Positions 56,314 through 64,000 of a stretch of DNA of 64,000 nucleotides are shown here, piece by piece. The position numbers and the translations under genes were made by a program. Source of the stretch: Streptomyces sp. Tu 3180 (GTDB lineage Bacteria > Actinomycetota > Actinomycetes > Streptomycetales > Streptomycetaceae); assembly GCF_009852415.1 (NCBI RefSeq), contig NZ_WOXS01000002.1, forward strand, positions 2,130,501 to 2,194,500, read 5' to 3'. Each line of letters opens with the position of its first letter. The first letter of the stretch is position 1. Below the pieces are notes generated by a model that was not told the origin of the DNA, did no database searches, and was given only the letters and a program-made list of their open reading frames with translations.

Positions 56314-56646
56314 TCAGACGTTGAAGCCGAGCGCCCTGAGCTGCTCGCGGCCGTCGTCCGTGATCTTGTCGGGGCCCCACGGCGGCATCCAGACCCAGTT
56401 GATGCGCAACTCGCTGACCAGGCCGTCCGTGGCGGACCTGGCCTGGTCCTCGATGACGTCCGTCAGCGGGCAGGCCGCGGAGGTCAGGGTCATGTCGACG
56501 GTCGCCACGTTGGAGTCGTCGATGTGGATGCCGTAGATCAGGCCGAGGTTGACGACGTCGATCCCCAGCTCGGGGTCGACGACGTCCATCAGGGCCTCGC
56601 GGAGCTCCTCCTCCGAGGCCGGCTTCGTCTCCACGGTCTCGCTCAT
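56314..56646 (-). CDS. sufT: SufT/MIP18-family Fe-S assembly factor
   Basis: 110 aa. MIP18 (DUF59) fold with EALMDVVDPELGIDVVNLGLIYGI and the reactive Cys in LTSAACPLTD. Acts in maturation of Fe-S proteins under high demand. Overlaps the sufU stop; last gene of the operon. Confidence 0.9.
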   Translation of the reverse strand: MSETVETKPASEEELREALMDVVDPELGIDVVNLGLIYGIHIDDSNVATVDMTLTSAACPLTDVIEDQARSATDGLVSELRINWVWMPPWGPDKITDDGREQLRALGFNV

Positions 56647-57113
56647 GCCGTTGTCCTTTCGGCGTCGGCGTCGGCGCCCAGCGCCTGGGCCGTCGCGTCC
56701 TTCCACGCCATCCAGCTGAGGAGGGCGCACTTGACCCGGGCGGGGTACTTGGACACCCCGGCGAACGCGACCGCGTCCTCCAGGACGTCCTCCATCGCGT
56801 CGTCGGGTTCGATCTTCCCCTTGGACTGCATTAGCTCCAGGAAGGTCTCCTGGATCCGCTGCGCCTCGGCGAGGTCCTTGCCGACCAGCAGGTCGTTCAG
56901 CACGGAGGCGGAGGCCTGGCTGATGGAGCAGCCCTGGCCCTCGTAGCTCACGTCGCTGATGGTCGTGCCGTCGTACTTCACGCGGAGCGTGATCTCGTCA
57001 CCGCACGTCGGGTTGACGTGGTGCACCTCGGCGTCGCCGTCCCTGAGACCACGCCCGTGCGGGTTCTTGTAGTGGTCCAGGATGACGTCCTGGTACATGG
57101 AGTCCAGCTTCAC
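56643..57113 (-). CDS. sufU: SufU, Zn-dependent sulfurtransferase
   Basis: 156 aa. Cys in NPTCGDE, YEGQGCSISQASAS and YPARVKCALLSW are the three zinc ligands, and the SufU-specific insertion between them is present. Accepts sulfur from SufS. GTG start at 57113, 11 bases after sufS. Confidence 0.93.
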   Translation of the reverse strand: MKLDSMYQDVILDHYKNPHGRGLRDGDAEVHHVNPTCGDEITLRVKYDGTTISDVSYEGQGCSISQASASVLNDLLVGKDLAEAQRIQETFLELMQSKGKIEPDDAMEDVLEDAVAFAGVSKYPARVKCALLSWMAWKDATAQALGADADAERTTA

Positions 57114-57124
57114 GCCTCAGCCCC

Positions 57125-58381
57125 TCATCCGAAGAAGTTCCGTACGTGCTCCAGGCCGTCGACCAGTGCGTCGATCTCGGCCGGCGTGGAGTACAGATAG
57201 AACGACGCTCGCGTGGTCGCAGGAATTCCGTACCTCAGGCAGACCGGCCGCGCGCAGTGGTGGCCGACCCGGACCGCGATGCCCTGTTCGTCGAGGACCT
57301 GGCCCACGTCGTGCGGGTGGATGTCCCCCAGCGTGAACGAGATCGCGGCGCCGCGCTCCTCGGCCGTGGCGGGGCCGATGATGCGCAGGTCCGGGACCTC
57401 GGACAGGCGCTTGACCGCGTACTCGGTGATCGCGTGCTCGTGGGCGAGGATCCGGTCCATGCCGATCGAGGACAGGTAGTCGATCGCCGCGCCGAGCCCG
57501 ACCGCCTGGGCGATCGGCGGGGTGCCCGCCTCGAACTTGTGCGGGGCCGGCGCGTACGTCGACGAGCTCATCGACACGGTCTCGATCATCTCGCCGCCGC
57601 CGAGGAACGGAGGCAGGTCCTCCAGCAGCTCCTGGCGGCCCCAGAGCACACCGATGCCGGTCGGGCCGCACATCTTGTGGCCGGTGAAGGCCACGAAGTC
57701 GGCCTGGAGGGCCTGGACGTCCAGCGGCATGTGCGGCGCGGCCTGGGAGGCGTCGACGCAGACCAGGGCGCCGACCTCCTGGGCGCGGCGCACTATCGCC
57801 TCGACCGGGTTGACCGTGCCCAGGATGTTGGACACCAGCACGAAGGAGACGATCTTCGTCTTCTCGGTGATGATCTCGTCGATGTTGGACAGGTCGAGCC
57901 GGCCGTCGTCGGTGAGGCCGAACCACTTCAGCTTCGCGCCCGTGCGCTGCGCGAGCAGCTGCCACGGCACGATGTTGGAGTGGTGCTCCATCTCCGTGAT
58001 GACGATCTCGGTCTCGTGGTCCACCCGGTAGGGCTCGTCGGCCCAGCCGAGCATGTTGGCCACGAGGTTGAGCGACTCGGAGGCGTTCTTGGTGAAGATC
58101 ACCTCGTCGCGGCTGGGCGCGTTGACGAACTCGGCGACCTTGTCGCGCGCGCCCTCGTACAGCGCCGTGGCCTCCTCGGCGAGCACATGCACACCGCGGT
58201 GGACGTTGGCGTTGTAGCGCTCGTAGTACTCACTGAGTGCGTCCAGCACCTGGCGCGGCTTCTGGCTGGTCGCCGCGTTGTCCAGGTACACGAGCTTGCG
58301 CCCGTCGTGGACGACGCGGTCCAGGACGGGGAAGTCCTTGCGGATCGCCTCGGTGTCGAGGAGGCCCGGCAGCTGTGTCAC
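57125..58381 (-). CDS. sufS: SufS cysteine desulfurase
   Basis: 418 aa PLP enzyme. Lys in AFTGHKMCGPTG, substrate-binding RVGHHCARP with the catalytic Cys, and TEMEHHSNIVPW. Releases sulfur from cysteine for SufU and the SufBCD scaffold. GTG start overlapping the sufC stop. Confidence 0.95.
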   Translation of the reverse strand: MTQLPGLLDTEAIRKDFPVLDRVVHDGRKLVYLDNAATSQKPRQVLDALSEYYERYNANVHRGVHVLAEEATALYEGARDKVAEFVNAPSRDEVIFTKNASESLNLVANMLGWADEPYRVDHETEIVITEMEHHSNIVPWQLLAQRTGAKLKWFGLTDDGRLDLSNIDEIITEKTKIVSFVLVSNILGTVNPVEAIVRRAQEVGALVCVDASQAAPHMPLDVQALQADFVAFTGHKMCGPTGIGVLWGRQELLEDLPPFLGGGEMIETVSMSSSTYAPAPHKFEAGTPPIAQAVGLGAAIDYLSSIGMDRILAHEHAITEYAVKRLSEVPDLRIIGPATAEERGAAISFTLGDIHPHDVGQVLDEQGIAVRVGHHCARPVCLRYGIPATTRASFYLYSTPAEIDALVDGLEHVRNFFG

Positions 58382-59142
58382 GCGGATGCGCCACCCTTCG
58401 TGTATGCCTCGTAGCCCTCTTCCTCCAGCTTGTCGGCGAGCTCGGCACCGCCGGACTCGACGATGCGGCCGCCGGAGAAGACGTGGACGTGGTCGGGCTT
58501 GATGTACCGCAGGATGCGCGTGTAGTGCGTGATCAGCAGGGTGCCGACCTCGCCGGTCTCGCGGAGGCGGTTGACGCCCTCGGAGACGACGCGCAGCGCG
58601 TCGACGTCCAGGCCGGAGTCGGTCTCGTCGAGGATCGCGACCTTCGGCTTGAGCAGCTCGAGCTGGAGGATCTCGTGGCGCTTCTTCTCACCGCCGGAGA
58701 AGCCCTCGTTGACGTTGCGCTCGGCGAAGGCGGGGTCCATGTTGAGGCGCTCCATGGCCTCCTTGACCTCCTTCACCCAGGTGCGCAGCTTGGGGGCCTC
58801 GCCGCGGATGGCGGTGGCGGAGGTGCGCAGGAAGTTGGAGACGGAGACGCCGGGGACCTCGACCGGGTACTGCATGGCGAGGAAGAGGCCGGCGCGGGCG
58901 CGCTCGTCGACGGACATCTCCAGGACGTCCTCGCCGTCGAGGGTGACGGTGCCGCCGGTGATCGTGTACTTGGGGTGACCCGCGAGCGAGTAGGCGAGGG
59001 TCGACTTGCCGGAGCCGTTGGGGCCCATGATGGCGTGCGTCTCGCCCTGCTTCACGGTGAGGTCGACGCCCTTGAGGATCTCCTTCGTGGCGTTGTCGGC
59101 CTCGACGGTGACGTGCAGGTCTCGGATTTCAAGCGTTGCCAT
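58378..59142 (-). CDS. sufC: SufC ATPase
   Basis: 254 aa. Walker A GPNGSGKS, signature FSGGEKKRHE, Walker B VAILDETDSGLD, all in the SufC form. Drives the SufBCD Fe-S scaffold. Confidence 0.95.
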   Translation of the reverse strand: MATLEIRDLHVTVEADNATKEILKGVDLTVKQGETHAIMGPNGSGKSTLAYSLAGHPKYTITGGTVTLDGEDVLEMSVDERARAGLFLAMQYPVEVPGVSVSNFLRTSATAIRGEAPKLRTWVKEVKEAMERLNMDPAFAERNVNEGFSGGEKKRHEILQLELLKPKVAILDETDSGLDVDALRVVSEGVNRLRETGEVGTLLITHYTRILRYIKPDHVHVFSGGRIVESGGAELADKLEEEGYEAYTKGGASA

Positions 59143-59149
59143 GGGTGCC

Positions 59150-59467
59150 TCAGGACTCCTGGGTGAGGGAGACGAGCACGTCGTCCCCTTCGATCTTTAC
59201 GGGGTATACGGGGACGGGGCGCGTCGCCGGAAGGGCGTCGGGCTTGCCGGAACGGAGGTCGAAACGCGAACCGTGCAGCCAGCACTCGATGTGGCAGTCG
59301 TCCACCTCGCCCTCCGAGAGGGAGACGTTCGCGTGCGAGCAGATGTCGTGGATCGCGAACACCTCGCCCTCGGTCTGCACGAGGGAGACCGGCGTGCCGT
59401 CGATTTCCACCCGCTTCGGGGTGTCCTCCTCCAGCTCGCTCAGCCCGCAGGCGCGTCGGTAGGTCAT
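59150..59467 (-). CDS. Rieske-type ferredoxin within the suf operon
   Basis: 105 aa. Rieske ligands C-S-H (DICSHANVSLSEG) and C-W-L-H-G (ECWLHGSRFDL) bind a [2Fe-2S] cluster. Such non-haem oxygenase ferredoxin subunits sit between sufD and sufC in actinobacteria and may supply electrons to assembly. Overlaps the sufD stop. Confidence 0.9.
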   Translation of the reverse strand: MTYRRACGLSELEEDTPKRVEIDGTPVSLVQTEGEVFAIHDICSHANVSLSEGEVDDCHIECWLHGSRFDLRSGKPDALPATRPVPVYPVKIEGDDVLVSLTQES

Positions 59468-60645
59468 GCGACCGACGCCTCCAGCTCCTCCTCGATCTTG
59501 CTGATCAGGCGCTCCTCGATGTCGGGGAGGCCGATCTGCTGGACCAGCCCGGCGAAGAAGCCGCGGACCACCAGACGGCGGGCGTCCTTCTCCGGGATGC
59601 CGCGGGCCATCAGGTAGAAGAGCTGCTCGTCGTCGAAGCGGCCGGTCGCGGAGGCGTGGCCGGCGCCGACGATCTCGCCGGTCTCGATCTCCAGGTTGGG
59701 CACCGAGTCGACGCGGGCACCGTCGGTGAGGACCAGGTTCCGGTTCATCTCGTAGGTGTCGGTGCCCTCGGCCTTGGCCTCGATGAGCACGTCGCCGATC
59801 CACACGGCGTGCGCGTCGTCGCCCTGGAGCGCGCCCTTGTAGACGACGTTCGACGTGCAGTGCGGGACGTTGTGGTCGACGAGGAGGCGGTGCTCCTGGT
59901 GCTGGCCGGCGTCGGTGAAGTACAGGCCGAACAGCTCGGCCTCGCCGCCGGGGCCGGCGTAGCTGACGCGCGGGTGCAGCCGGACGACGTCGCCGCCGAA
60001 GGTGACGATCACCGACTTGAAGGAGGCGTCCCGGCCGACGAGGGCGTCGTGCTGGGCGGCGTGCACGGCCTTGTCGTCCCAGTCCTGGACGGAGACGACG
60101 GTCAGCTTGGCGCCGTCGCCGAGGACGTACTCGACGTTGGCGGCGAGCACCGCGTCACCCGTGTGGTCGATGACCACGACGGCCTCGGCGAAGGCGCCGA
60201 GCTCGATCACCTGGTGGGCGTAGGCGGTGCCGCCCTCGCCGTGCACCGCGATGCGGACCGGCTCGGTGAGGACGGTCTCCTTCGGCACGGTCACGACCGA
60301 GGCCCGCTCGAAGGCGGAGTACGCCTGGGCGGCGACGCGGTCCACCGGGGTGCCCGCGCGGCCGAGCCGCGCGTCGTCGCGGCCGACGGTCTCGACGGTG
60401 ACGCCCTCGGGCGCCTCGACGGCGACCTTGACGCCGCCGGTGGCGGCGGCGGTGCCGTCGTGCAGGCCGCGCAGCCGCTCCAGCGGGGTGAACCGCCACT
60501 CCTCCTCACGGCCGTGGGGGACGGGGAAGTCCGCCACGTCGAAGGACGGGGGCGCGCTCATGCGGGTGGCGACGGTCGACTCCGCGGCGACCGCGATCGA
60601 ACCGGCGGTGGTGGAGCCCACCGGGATGTTCTGAGCCTCAGCCAT
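59464..60645 (-). CDS. sufD: SufD
   Basis: 393 aa. A right-handed beta-helix with a Pro/Gly N-terminus (FPVPHGREEEWRFTPLERLRGL) and the C-terminal HASATGRFDDEQLFYLMARGIPEKDARRLVVRGFFA, the shared SufB/SufD end. Partner of SufB. Confidence 0.95.
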   Translation of the reverse strand: MAEAQNIPVGSTTAGSIAVAAESTVATRMSAPPSFDVADFPVPHGREEEWRFTPLERLRGLHDGTAAATGGVKVAVEAPEGVTVETVGRDDARLGRAGTPVDRVAAQAYSAFERASVVTVPKETVLTEPVRIAVHGEGGTAYAHQVIELGAFAEAVVVIDHTGDAVLAANVEYVLGDGAKLTVVSVQDWDDKAVHAAQHDALVGRDASFKSVIVTFGGDVVRLHPRVSYAGPGGEAELFGLYFTDAGQHQEHRLLVDHNVPHCTSNVVYKGALQGDDAHAVWIGDVLIEAKAEGTDTYEMNRNLVLTDGARVDSVPNLEIETGEIVGAGHASATGRFDDEQLFYLMARGIPEKDARRLVVRGFFAGLVQQIGLPDIEERLISKIEEELEASVA

Positions 60646-60702
60646 GGCTGTCGTAGTGCTCGCTTTCCTTTGCTTGAGGGGCTTGACGGAACGGCGCCGG
60701 TG

Positions 60703-62124
60703 TCAGCCGACCGCGCCTTCCATCTGGAGCTCGATCAGCCGGTTGAGCTCGAGGGCGTACTCCATCGGCAGTTCCTTGGCGATCGGCTCGACGAAGCCGC
60801 GCACGATCATCGCCATCGCCTCGTCCTCGGACAGGCCGCGGCTCATCAGGTAGAAGAGCTGGTCCTCGGAGACCTTGGAGACGGTCGCCTCGTGACCCAT
60901 GGACACGTCGTCCTCGCGGACGTCCACGTAGGGGTAGGTGTCCGAGCGGGAGATGGTGTCGACGAGCAGCGCGTCGCACAGCACGTTGGACTTGGAGCCC
61001 GGGGCGCCCTCGCCGATCTCGATCAGACCGCGGTAGGAGGTGCGGCCGCCGCCGCGCGCCACGGACTTCGAGACGATGTTGGACGAGGTGTTCGGGGCCA
61101 TGTGGACCATCTTGGCGCCCGCGTCCTGGTGCTGGCCCTCGCCGGCGAAGGCGATGGACAGGGTCTCGCCCTTGGCGTGCTCGCCCATCAGGTAGACGGC
61201 CGGGTACTTCATCGTCACCTTGGAGCCGATGTTGCCGTCGACCCACTCCATGGTCGCGCCCTCGTAGGCCACGGCGCGCTTGGTGACCAGGTTGTAGACG
61301 TTGTTCGACCAGTTCTGGATGGTCGTGTAGCGGCAGCGGGCGTTCTTCTTGACGATGATCTCGACGACCGCGGAGTGCAGCGAGTCCGACTTGTAGATCG
61401 GGGCGGTGCAGCCCTCGACGTAGTGCACGTAGGCACCCTCGTCGACGATGATCAGGGTCCGCTCGAACTGGCCCATGTTCTCGGTGTTGATCCGGAAGTA
61501 GGCCTGGAGCGGGATCTCGACGTGCACGCCCTTCGGCACGTAGATGAAGGAGCCGCCGGACCACACGGCGGTGTTCAGCGCGGCGAACTTGTTGTCACCG
61601 GCCGGGATCACGGTGCCGAAGTACTCCTTGAAGAGCTCCGGGTGCTCCTTCAGGGCCGTGTCGGTGTCCAGGAAGATGACGCCCTGCTCCTCCAGGTCCT
61701 CGCGGATCTGGTGGTAGACGACCTCGGACTCGTACTGGGCGGCGACACCGGCGACGAGGCGCTTCTTCTCGGCCTCGGGGATGCCCAGCTTGTCGTAGGT
61801 GTTCTTGATGTCCTCGGGCAGGTCCTCCCAGGACTCCGCCTGCTTCTCCGTGGAGCGCACGAAGTACTTGATGTTGTCGAAGTCGATGCCGGACAGGTCC
61901 GAGCCCCAGTTCGGCATGGGCTTCTTCTCGAACAGGCGCAGGCCCTTGAGGCGGAGCTTGGTCATCCACTCCGGCTCGTCCTTCTTCGCGGAGATGTCCC
62001 GGACGACGTCCTCGTTCAGGCCGCGGCGCGCCGACGCACCGGCCTCGTCACGGTCGGCCCAGCCGTATTCGTACTTGCCCAGACCCTCGAGCTCGGGGTG
62101 GGCAGTCTCCGTGGGGAGAGTCAT
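60703..62124 (-). CDS. sufB: SufB
   Basis: 473 aa. Scaffold core with [41 protein letters not shown] and the C-terminal [17 protein letters not shown]. The conserved Cys of VEGC and the Glu/His partners for cluster assembly are present. ATG overlaps the sufR stop. 57 bases to sufD. Confidence 0.96.
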   Translation of the reverse strand: MTLPTETAHPELEGLGKYEYGWADRDEAGASARRGLNEDVVRDISAKKDEPEWMTKLRLKGLRLFEKKPMPNWGSDLSGIDFDNIKYFVRSTEKQAESWEDLPEDIKNTYDKLGIPEAEKKRLVAGVAAQYESEVVYHQIREDLEEQGVIFLDTDTALKEHPELFKEYFGTVIPAGDNKFAALNTAVWSGGSFIYVPKGVHVEIPLQAYFRINTENMGQFERTLIIVDEGAYVHYVEGCTAPIYKSDSLHSAVVEIIVKKNARCRYTTIQNWSNNVYNLVTKRAVAYEGATMEWVDGNIGSKVTMKYPAVYLMGEHAKGETLSIAFAGEGQHQDAGAKMVHMAPNTSSNIVSKSVARGGGRTSYRGLIEIGEGAPGSKSNVLCDALLVDTISRSDTYPYVDVREDDVSMGHEATVSKVSEDQLFYLMSRGLSEDEAMAMIVRGFVEPIAKELPMEYALELNRLIELQMEGAVG

Positions 62125-62852
62125 GCGGGGTTCCTCCCGGACGTGCTTGCAGATGCGTGGTGGGAAATCTTGGGGATGAACGTCGTGCAGACGCCGTCGC
62201 CGTGCGCGATGGTCGCCAGCCGCTGTACGTGCGTACCGAGAAGCTCGGCGAAAAATTCCGTCTCGGCCTCGCACAGCTGCGGGAACTGTTCGGCGGCGTG
62301 GGCGACCGGGCAGTGGTGCTGGCAGAGCTGCTCACCCCGCTGGGGGTGGGGCGCGCTGCGCGCCGTTGCAGCGTACCCGTCGGCGCTCAGGGCCCTGGCC
62401 AGGGCTTCCGTCCGCTCCTCGGGGGCCGCGGCCTCGACCGCCTTGCGGTACGCGTCCGCCTGCGCGGCGATCCGGGCCCGGGCGAACGCGGCGATCGCCT
62501 CGCTGCCGCCCTCCTGCTCGCCGATCCACCGCAGGGCGTCCACGGCGAGCTTGTCGTACGACTGGTCGAAGGCGTCCCGCCCGCAGTCGGTGAGGGCGAA
62601 CACCTTGGCCGGGCGCCCGCGCGTACGCGCGCCGTAGACCCGTCGCTCGCGCGCCTCCACGACGTTGTCCGCGGTCAGCGCGTCCAGGTGCCGGCGTACG
62701 GCCGCCTGGGTGAGCCCGAGTCGCTCGGCGAGCTCGGCGACGGTCGAGGGGCCGTGGTCCAGGATGGAGCGGGCGACCCGGTTGCGGGTGGACCGCTCAC
62801 CGGTCGCCAGCTCCTCGCTGGGAGGCTCCGTTGATCGTGCGCCGTTTTTCAC
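62121..62852 (-). CDS. sufR: SufR-type metalloregulator
   Basis: 243 aa. Winged HTH ([55 protein letters not shown]) and a C-terminal Cys cluster ([21 protein letters not shown]) that can hold an Fe-S cluster. A sensor of Fe-S state controlling its own operon. GTG at 62852 chosen; an ATG further upstream gives an N-terminal tail of unlikely use. Confidence 0.9.
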   Translation of the reverse strand: MKNGARSTEPPSEELATGERSTRNRVARSILDHGPSTVAELAERLGLTQAAVRRHLDALTADNVVEARERRVYGARTRGRPAKVFALTDCGRDAFDQSYDKLAVDALRWIGEQEGGSEAIAAFARARIAAQADAYRKAVEAAAPEERTEALARALSADGYAATARSAPHPQRGEQLCQHHCPVAHAAEQFPQLCEAETEFFAELLGTHVQRLATIAHGDGVCTTFIPKISHHASASTSGRNPA

Positions 62853-63229
62853 AACGCCATTGTTGCGTAATTCGTCCGAGCCGGGCAAGCCGCGCCCGGA
62901 CGGCCCGAAGGTGCGCTGCGTCACTTAGGCAGACCTAATCTGACCTGCGGAAACGATCTTTGATCGATCAGTCCGGCGGTGTCCGGCAGCGGCGTCCGGC
63001 GACGCGCGGACCGTGCCCGCGCCCCTCCGACCGGCCCTCCCGCCACCCGTGACGGCCTGCCCGCGCAGCCGCGCGGGCCCGGCGCGCGGCCGGGCCGGGG
63101 CGCGGCTGCTCCGGCCGGCGGACGCGGTGGCGCGCGCACGGCGGCGGCCGCAGGCGCACCGGTCCCGTACGGAGGAGTTCCGGCACCCTCCGGTCCGGGA
63201 CCCGGGCCGCCTCCCTAGACTCGTGACCC
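62853..63229. other. 377-base divergent promoter region of suf and the ABC transporter
   Basis: No gene. Near the suf side are the dyad CAAC-GCCATT-GTTG (about 62852-62865), a possible SufR site, and an iron-box-like dyad (62925-62938). The rest, 62990-63200, is extremely GC-rich spacer. Confidence 0.5.
62925..62938. promoter_or_regulatory. Iron box (DmdR/IdeR-like) upstream of the suf operon
   Basis: TTAGG-CAGA-CCTAA is a perfect 5+5 dyad, equal to TTAGG-TCTG-CCTAA on the suf strand and to the inner 14 bases of the actinobacterial iron-box consensus. It is centred about 80 bases before sufR. The outer 5 bases of the 19-base box do not match. Confidence 0.55.
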
Positions 63230-64000
63230 ATGCGAAGTGAGCCCGTGGTCCAGGTCCAGGCCCTGGTGAAGCGGTACGGAACGAAGACCGCGGTGGACGG
63301 CCTCGACCTGGTGGCCCGGCAGGGCGTGACCGCCGTGCTCGGCCCCAACGGGGCGGGCAAGACGACCACGGTCGAGACCTGCGAGGGGTACCGGCGGCCG
63401 GACTCCGGCACGGTGCGCGTGCTGGGCCTCGACCCGGTGCGGGACTCCGCGGCACTGCGGCCCCGGGTCGGCGTGATGCTCCAGTCCGGCGGCGTCTACT
63501 CGGGCGCGCGGGCGGACGAGATGCTCCGGCACGTGGCGAAGCTGCACGCGCACCCGCTGGACGTGGACGCGCTGATCGAGCGGCTCGGGCTCGGCTCCTG
63601 CGGCCGCACGGCCTACCGGCGGCTCTCCGGGGGCCAGCAGCAGCGGCTCGCGCTGGCGATGGCCGTGGTCGGGCGCCCCGAGCTGGTGTTCCTGGACGAA
63701 CCGACGGCCGGCCTCGACCCGCAGGCCCGCCGCGCCACCTGGGACCTCGTGAGGGACCTGCGCGCCGACGGCGTCTCCGTCATCCTCACCACCCACTACA
63801 TGGACGAGGCCGAGCAGCTCGCCGACGACGTCGCGATCATCGACGCCGGCCGGGTCATCGCCCAGGGCTCCCCCGAGGAGCTGTGCCGGGGCGGCGCCGA
63901 GAACACGCTCCGCTTCACGGGCCGCCCCGGCCTGGACGTGGCCTCGCTGCTCAAGGCCCTGCCCGCCGACTCCTCGGCCGACGAGCCGGCACCGGGCTCC
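63230..64000 (+). CDS. ABC transporter ATP-binding protein, 3' end off the window
   Basis: The first 257 residues of an ABC-2-type exporter ATPase: Walker A GPNGAGKTTT, signature LSGGQQQRLALAMA, Walker B LVFLDEPTAGLD, switch His in ILTTHYMDEAEQ. Drug or lipid export is usual for this class, and a membrane partner probably follows outside the window. ATG at 63230. Confidence 0.9.
   Translation, partial: MRSEPVVQVQALVKRYGTKTAVDGLDLVARQGVTAVLGPNGAGKTTTVETCEGYRRPDSGTVRVLGLDPVRDSAALRPRVGVMLQSGGVYSGARADEMLRHVAKLHAHPLDVDALIERLGLGSCGRTAYRRLSGGQQQRLALAMAVVGRPELVFLDEPTAGLDPQARRATWDLVRDLRADGVSVILTTHYMDEAEQLADDVAIIDAGRVIAQGSPEELCRGGAENTLRFTGRPGLDVASLLKALPADSSADEPAPGS

Noticed and set aside
59656..62637. 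993-residue open frame opposite sufB and sufD
   Set aside because: It is the antisense of confidently identified suf genes and has low-complexity Val/Asp/Gly-rich composition typical of high-GC shadows.

Overview
This is a window of a Streptomyces (or very close actinomycete) chromosome. GC is very high, codon third positions are almost all G or C, GTG and TTG starts are common, and genes are joined by 4-base ATGA/GTGA overlaps. Signature genes include two sugar ABC transporters without their own ATPase, a TAT-exported PhoX phosphatase, a SigE-type sigma factor, a VanZ-like protein, the actinobacterial suf operon and a pSAM2-like integrative conjugative element.

Layout. (1) 1-11 kb, minus strand: a plant cell-wall catabolic operon. 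It has a FadR-type GntR regulator, a DHDPS-fold aldolase/dehydratase, an IlvD/Edd sugar-acid dehydratase, two ABC permeases, a Gfo/Idh oxidoreductase, a DUF6807 protein, a GH43 glycosidase, a secreted pectate lyase, and a frameshifted solute-binding lipoprotein that runs off the left edge. (2) 11-21 kb: an MBL-fold hydrolase, a DinB-like TIGR03086 protein, a secreted lipase, a LysR regulator facing two short-chain dehydrogenases (one lacking its catalytic Tyr), a two-component system, a VanZ-like protein and an MFS exporter. (3) 21-29.5 kb: a uronate oxidation locus (uronate dehydrogenase diverging from 5-dehydro-4-deoxyglucarate dehydratase plus an unrecognised barrel-like protein), then a DeoR-controlled sugar-alcohol uptake and oxidation operon. 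(4) 29.5-43.4 kb: tandem TerD protein, ACC deaminase with its GntR regulator, PhoX behind a PHO box, a secreted exonuclease/phosphatase-like protein, small envelope proteins, dapA, and a SigE-type sigma factor with a membrane-anchored propeller protein.

(5) 43.45-54.30 kb: a 10.8-kb AICE (actinomycete integrative and conjugative element) bounded by a perfect 15-bp direct repeat. The right copy is the last codons and stop of dapD, so the element sits at the 3' end of dapD and not in a tRNA gene. It carries int, xis, an HUH-type replication initiator, small Spd-like spread proteins, an FtsK-like DNA translocase and an SCO3933-type protein. Divergent from these is an XRE-DUF5919 regulator, followed by a Pif-like NUDIX protein and an HD-domain protein. 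It also carries a GGDEF protein and, in a much lower-GC cargo slot next to the right end, a RelA/SpoT-type alarmone synthetase preceded by a nested 111-nt inverted-repeat structure.

(6) 54.3-64 kb: dapD, a TetR/SMR efflux pair, the sufR-B-D-(Rieske)-C-S-U-sufT operon with an iron-box-like site upstream, and the start of an ABC transporter ATPase at the right edge. No tRNA, rRNA, CRISPR array or IS element was seen.

Best leads: the dapD integration site with symmetric arm-site candidates, the cluster of nucleotide-signalling enzymes on the element (GGDEF, NUDIX, HD, RelA/SpoT), the nested hairpin, and several decidable regulatory sites (PHO box, leaderless GntR promoter with operator, iron box, SMR operator).
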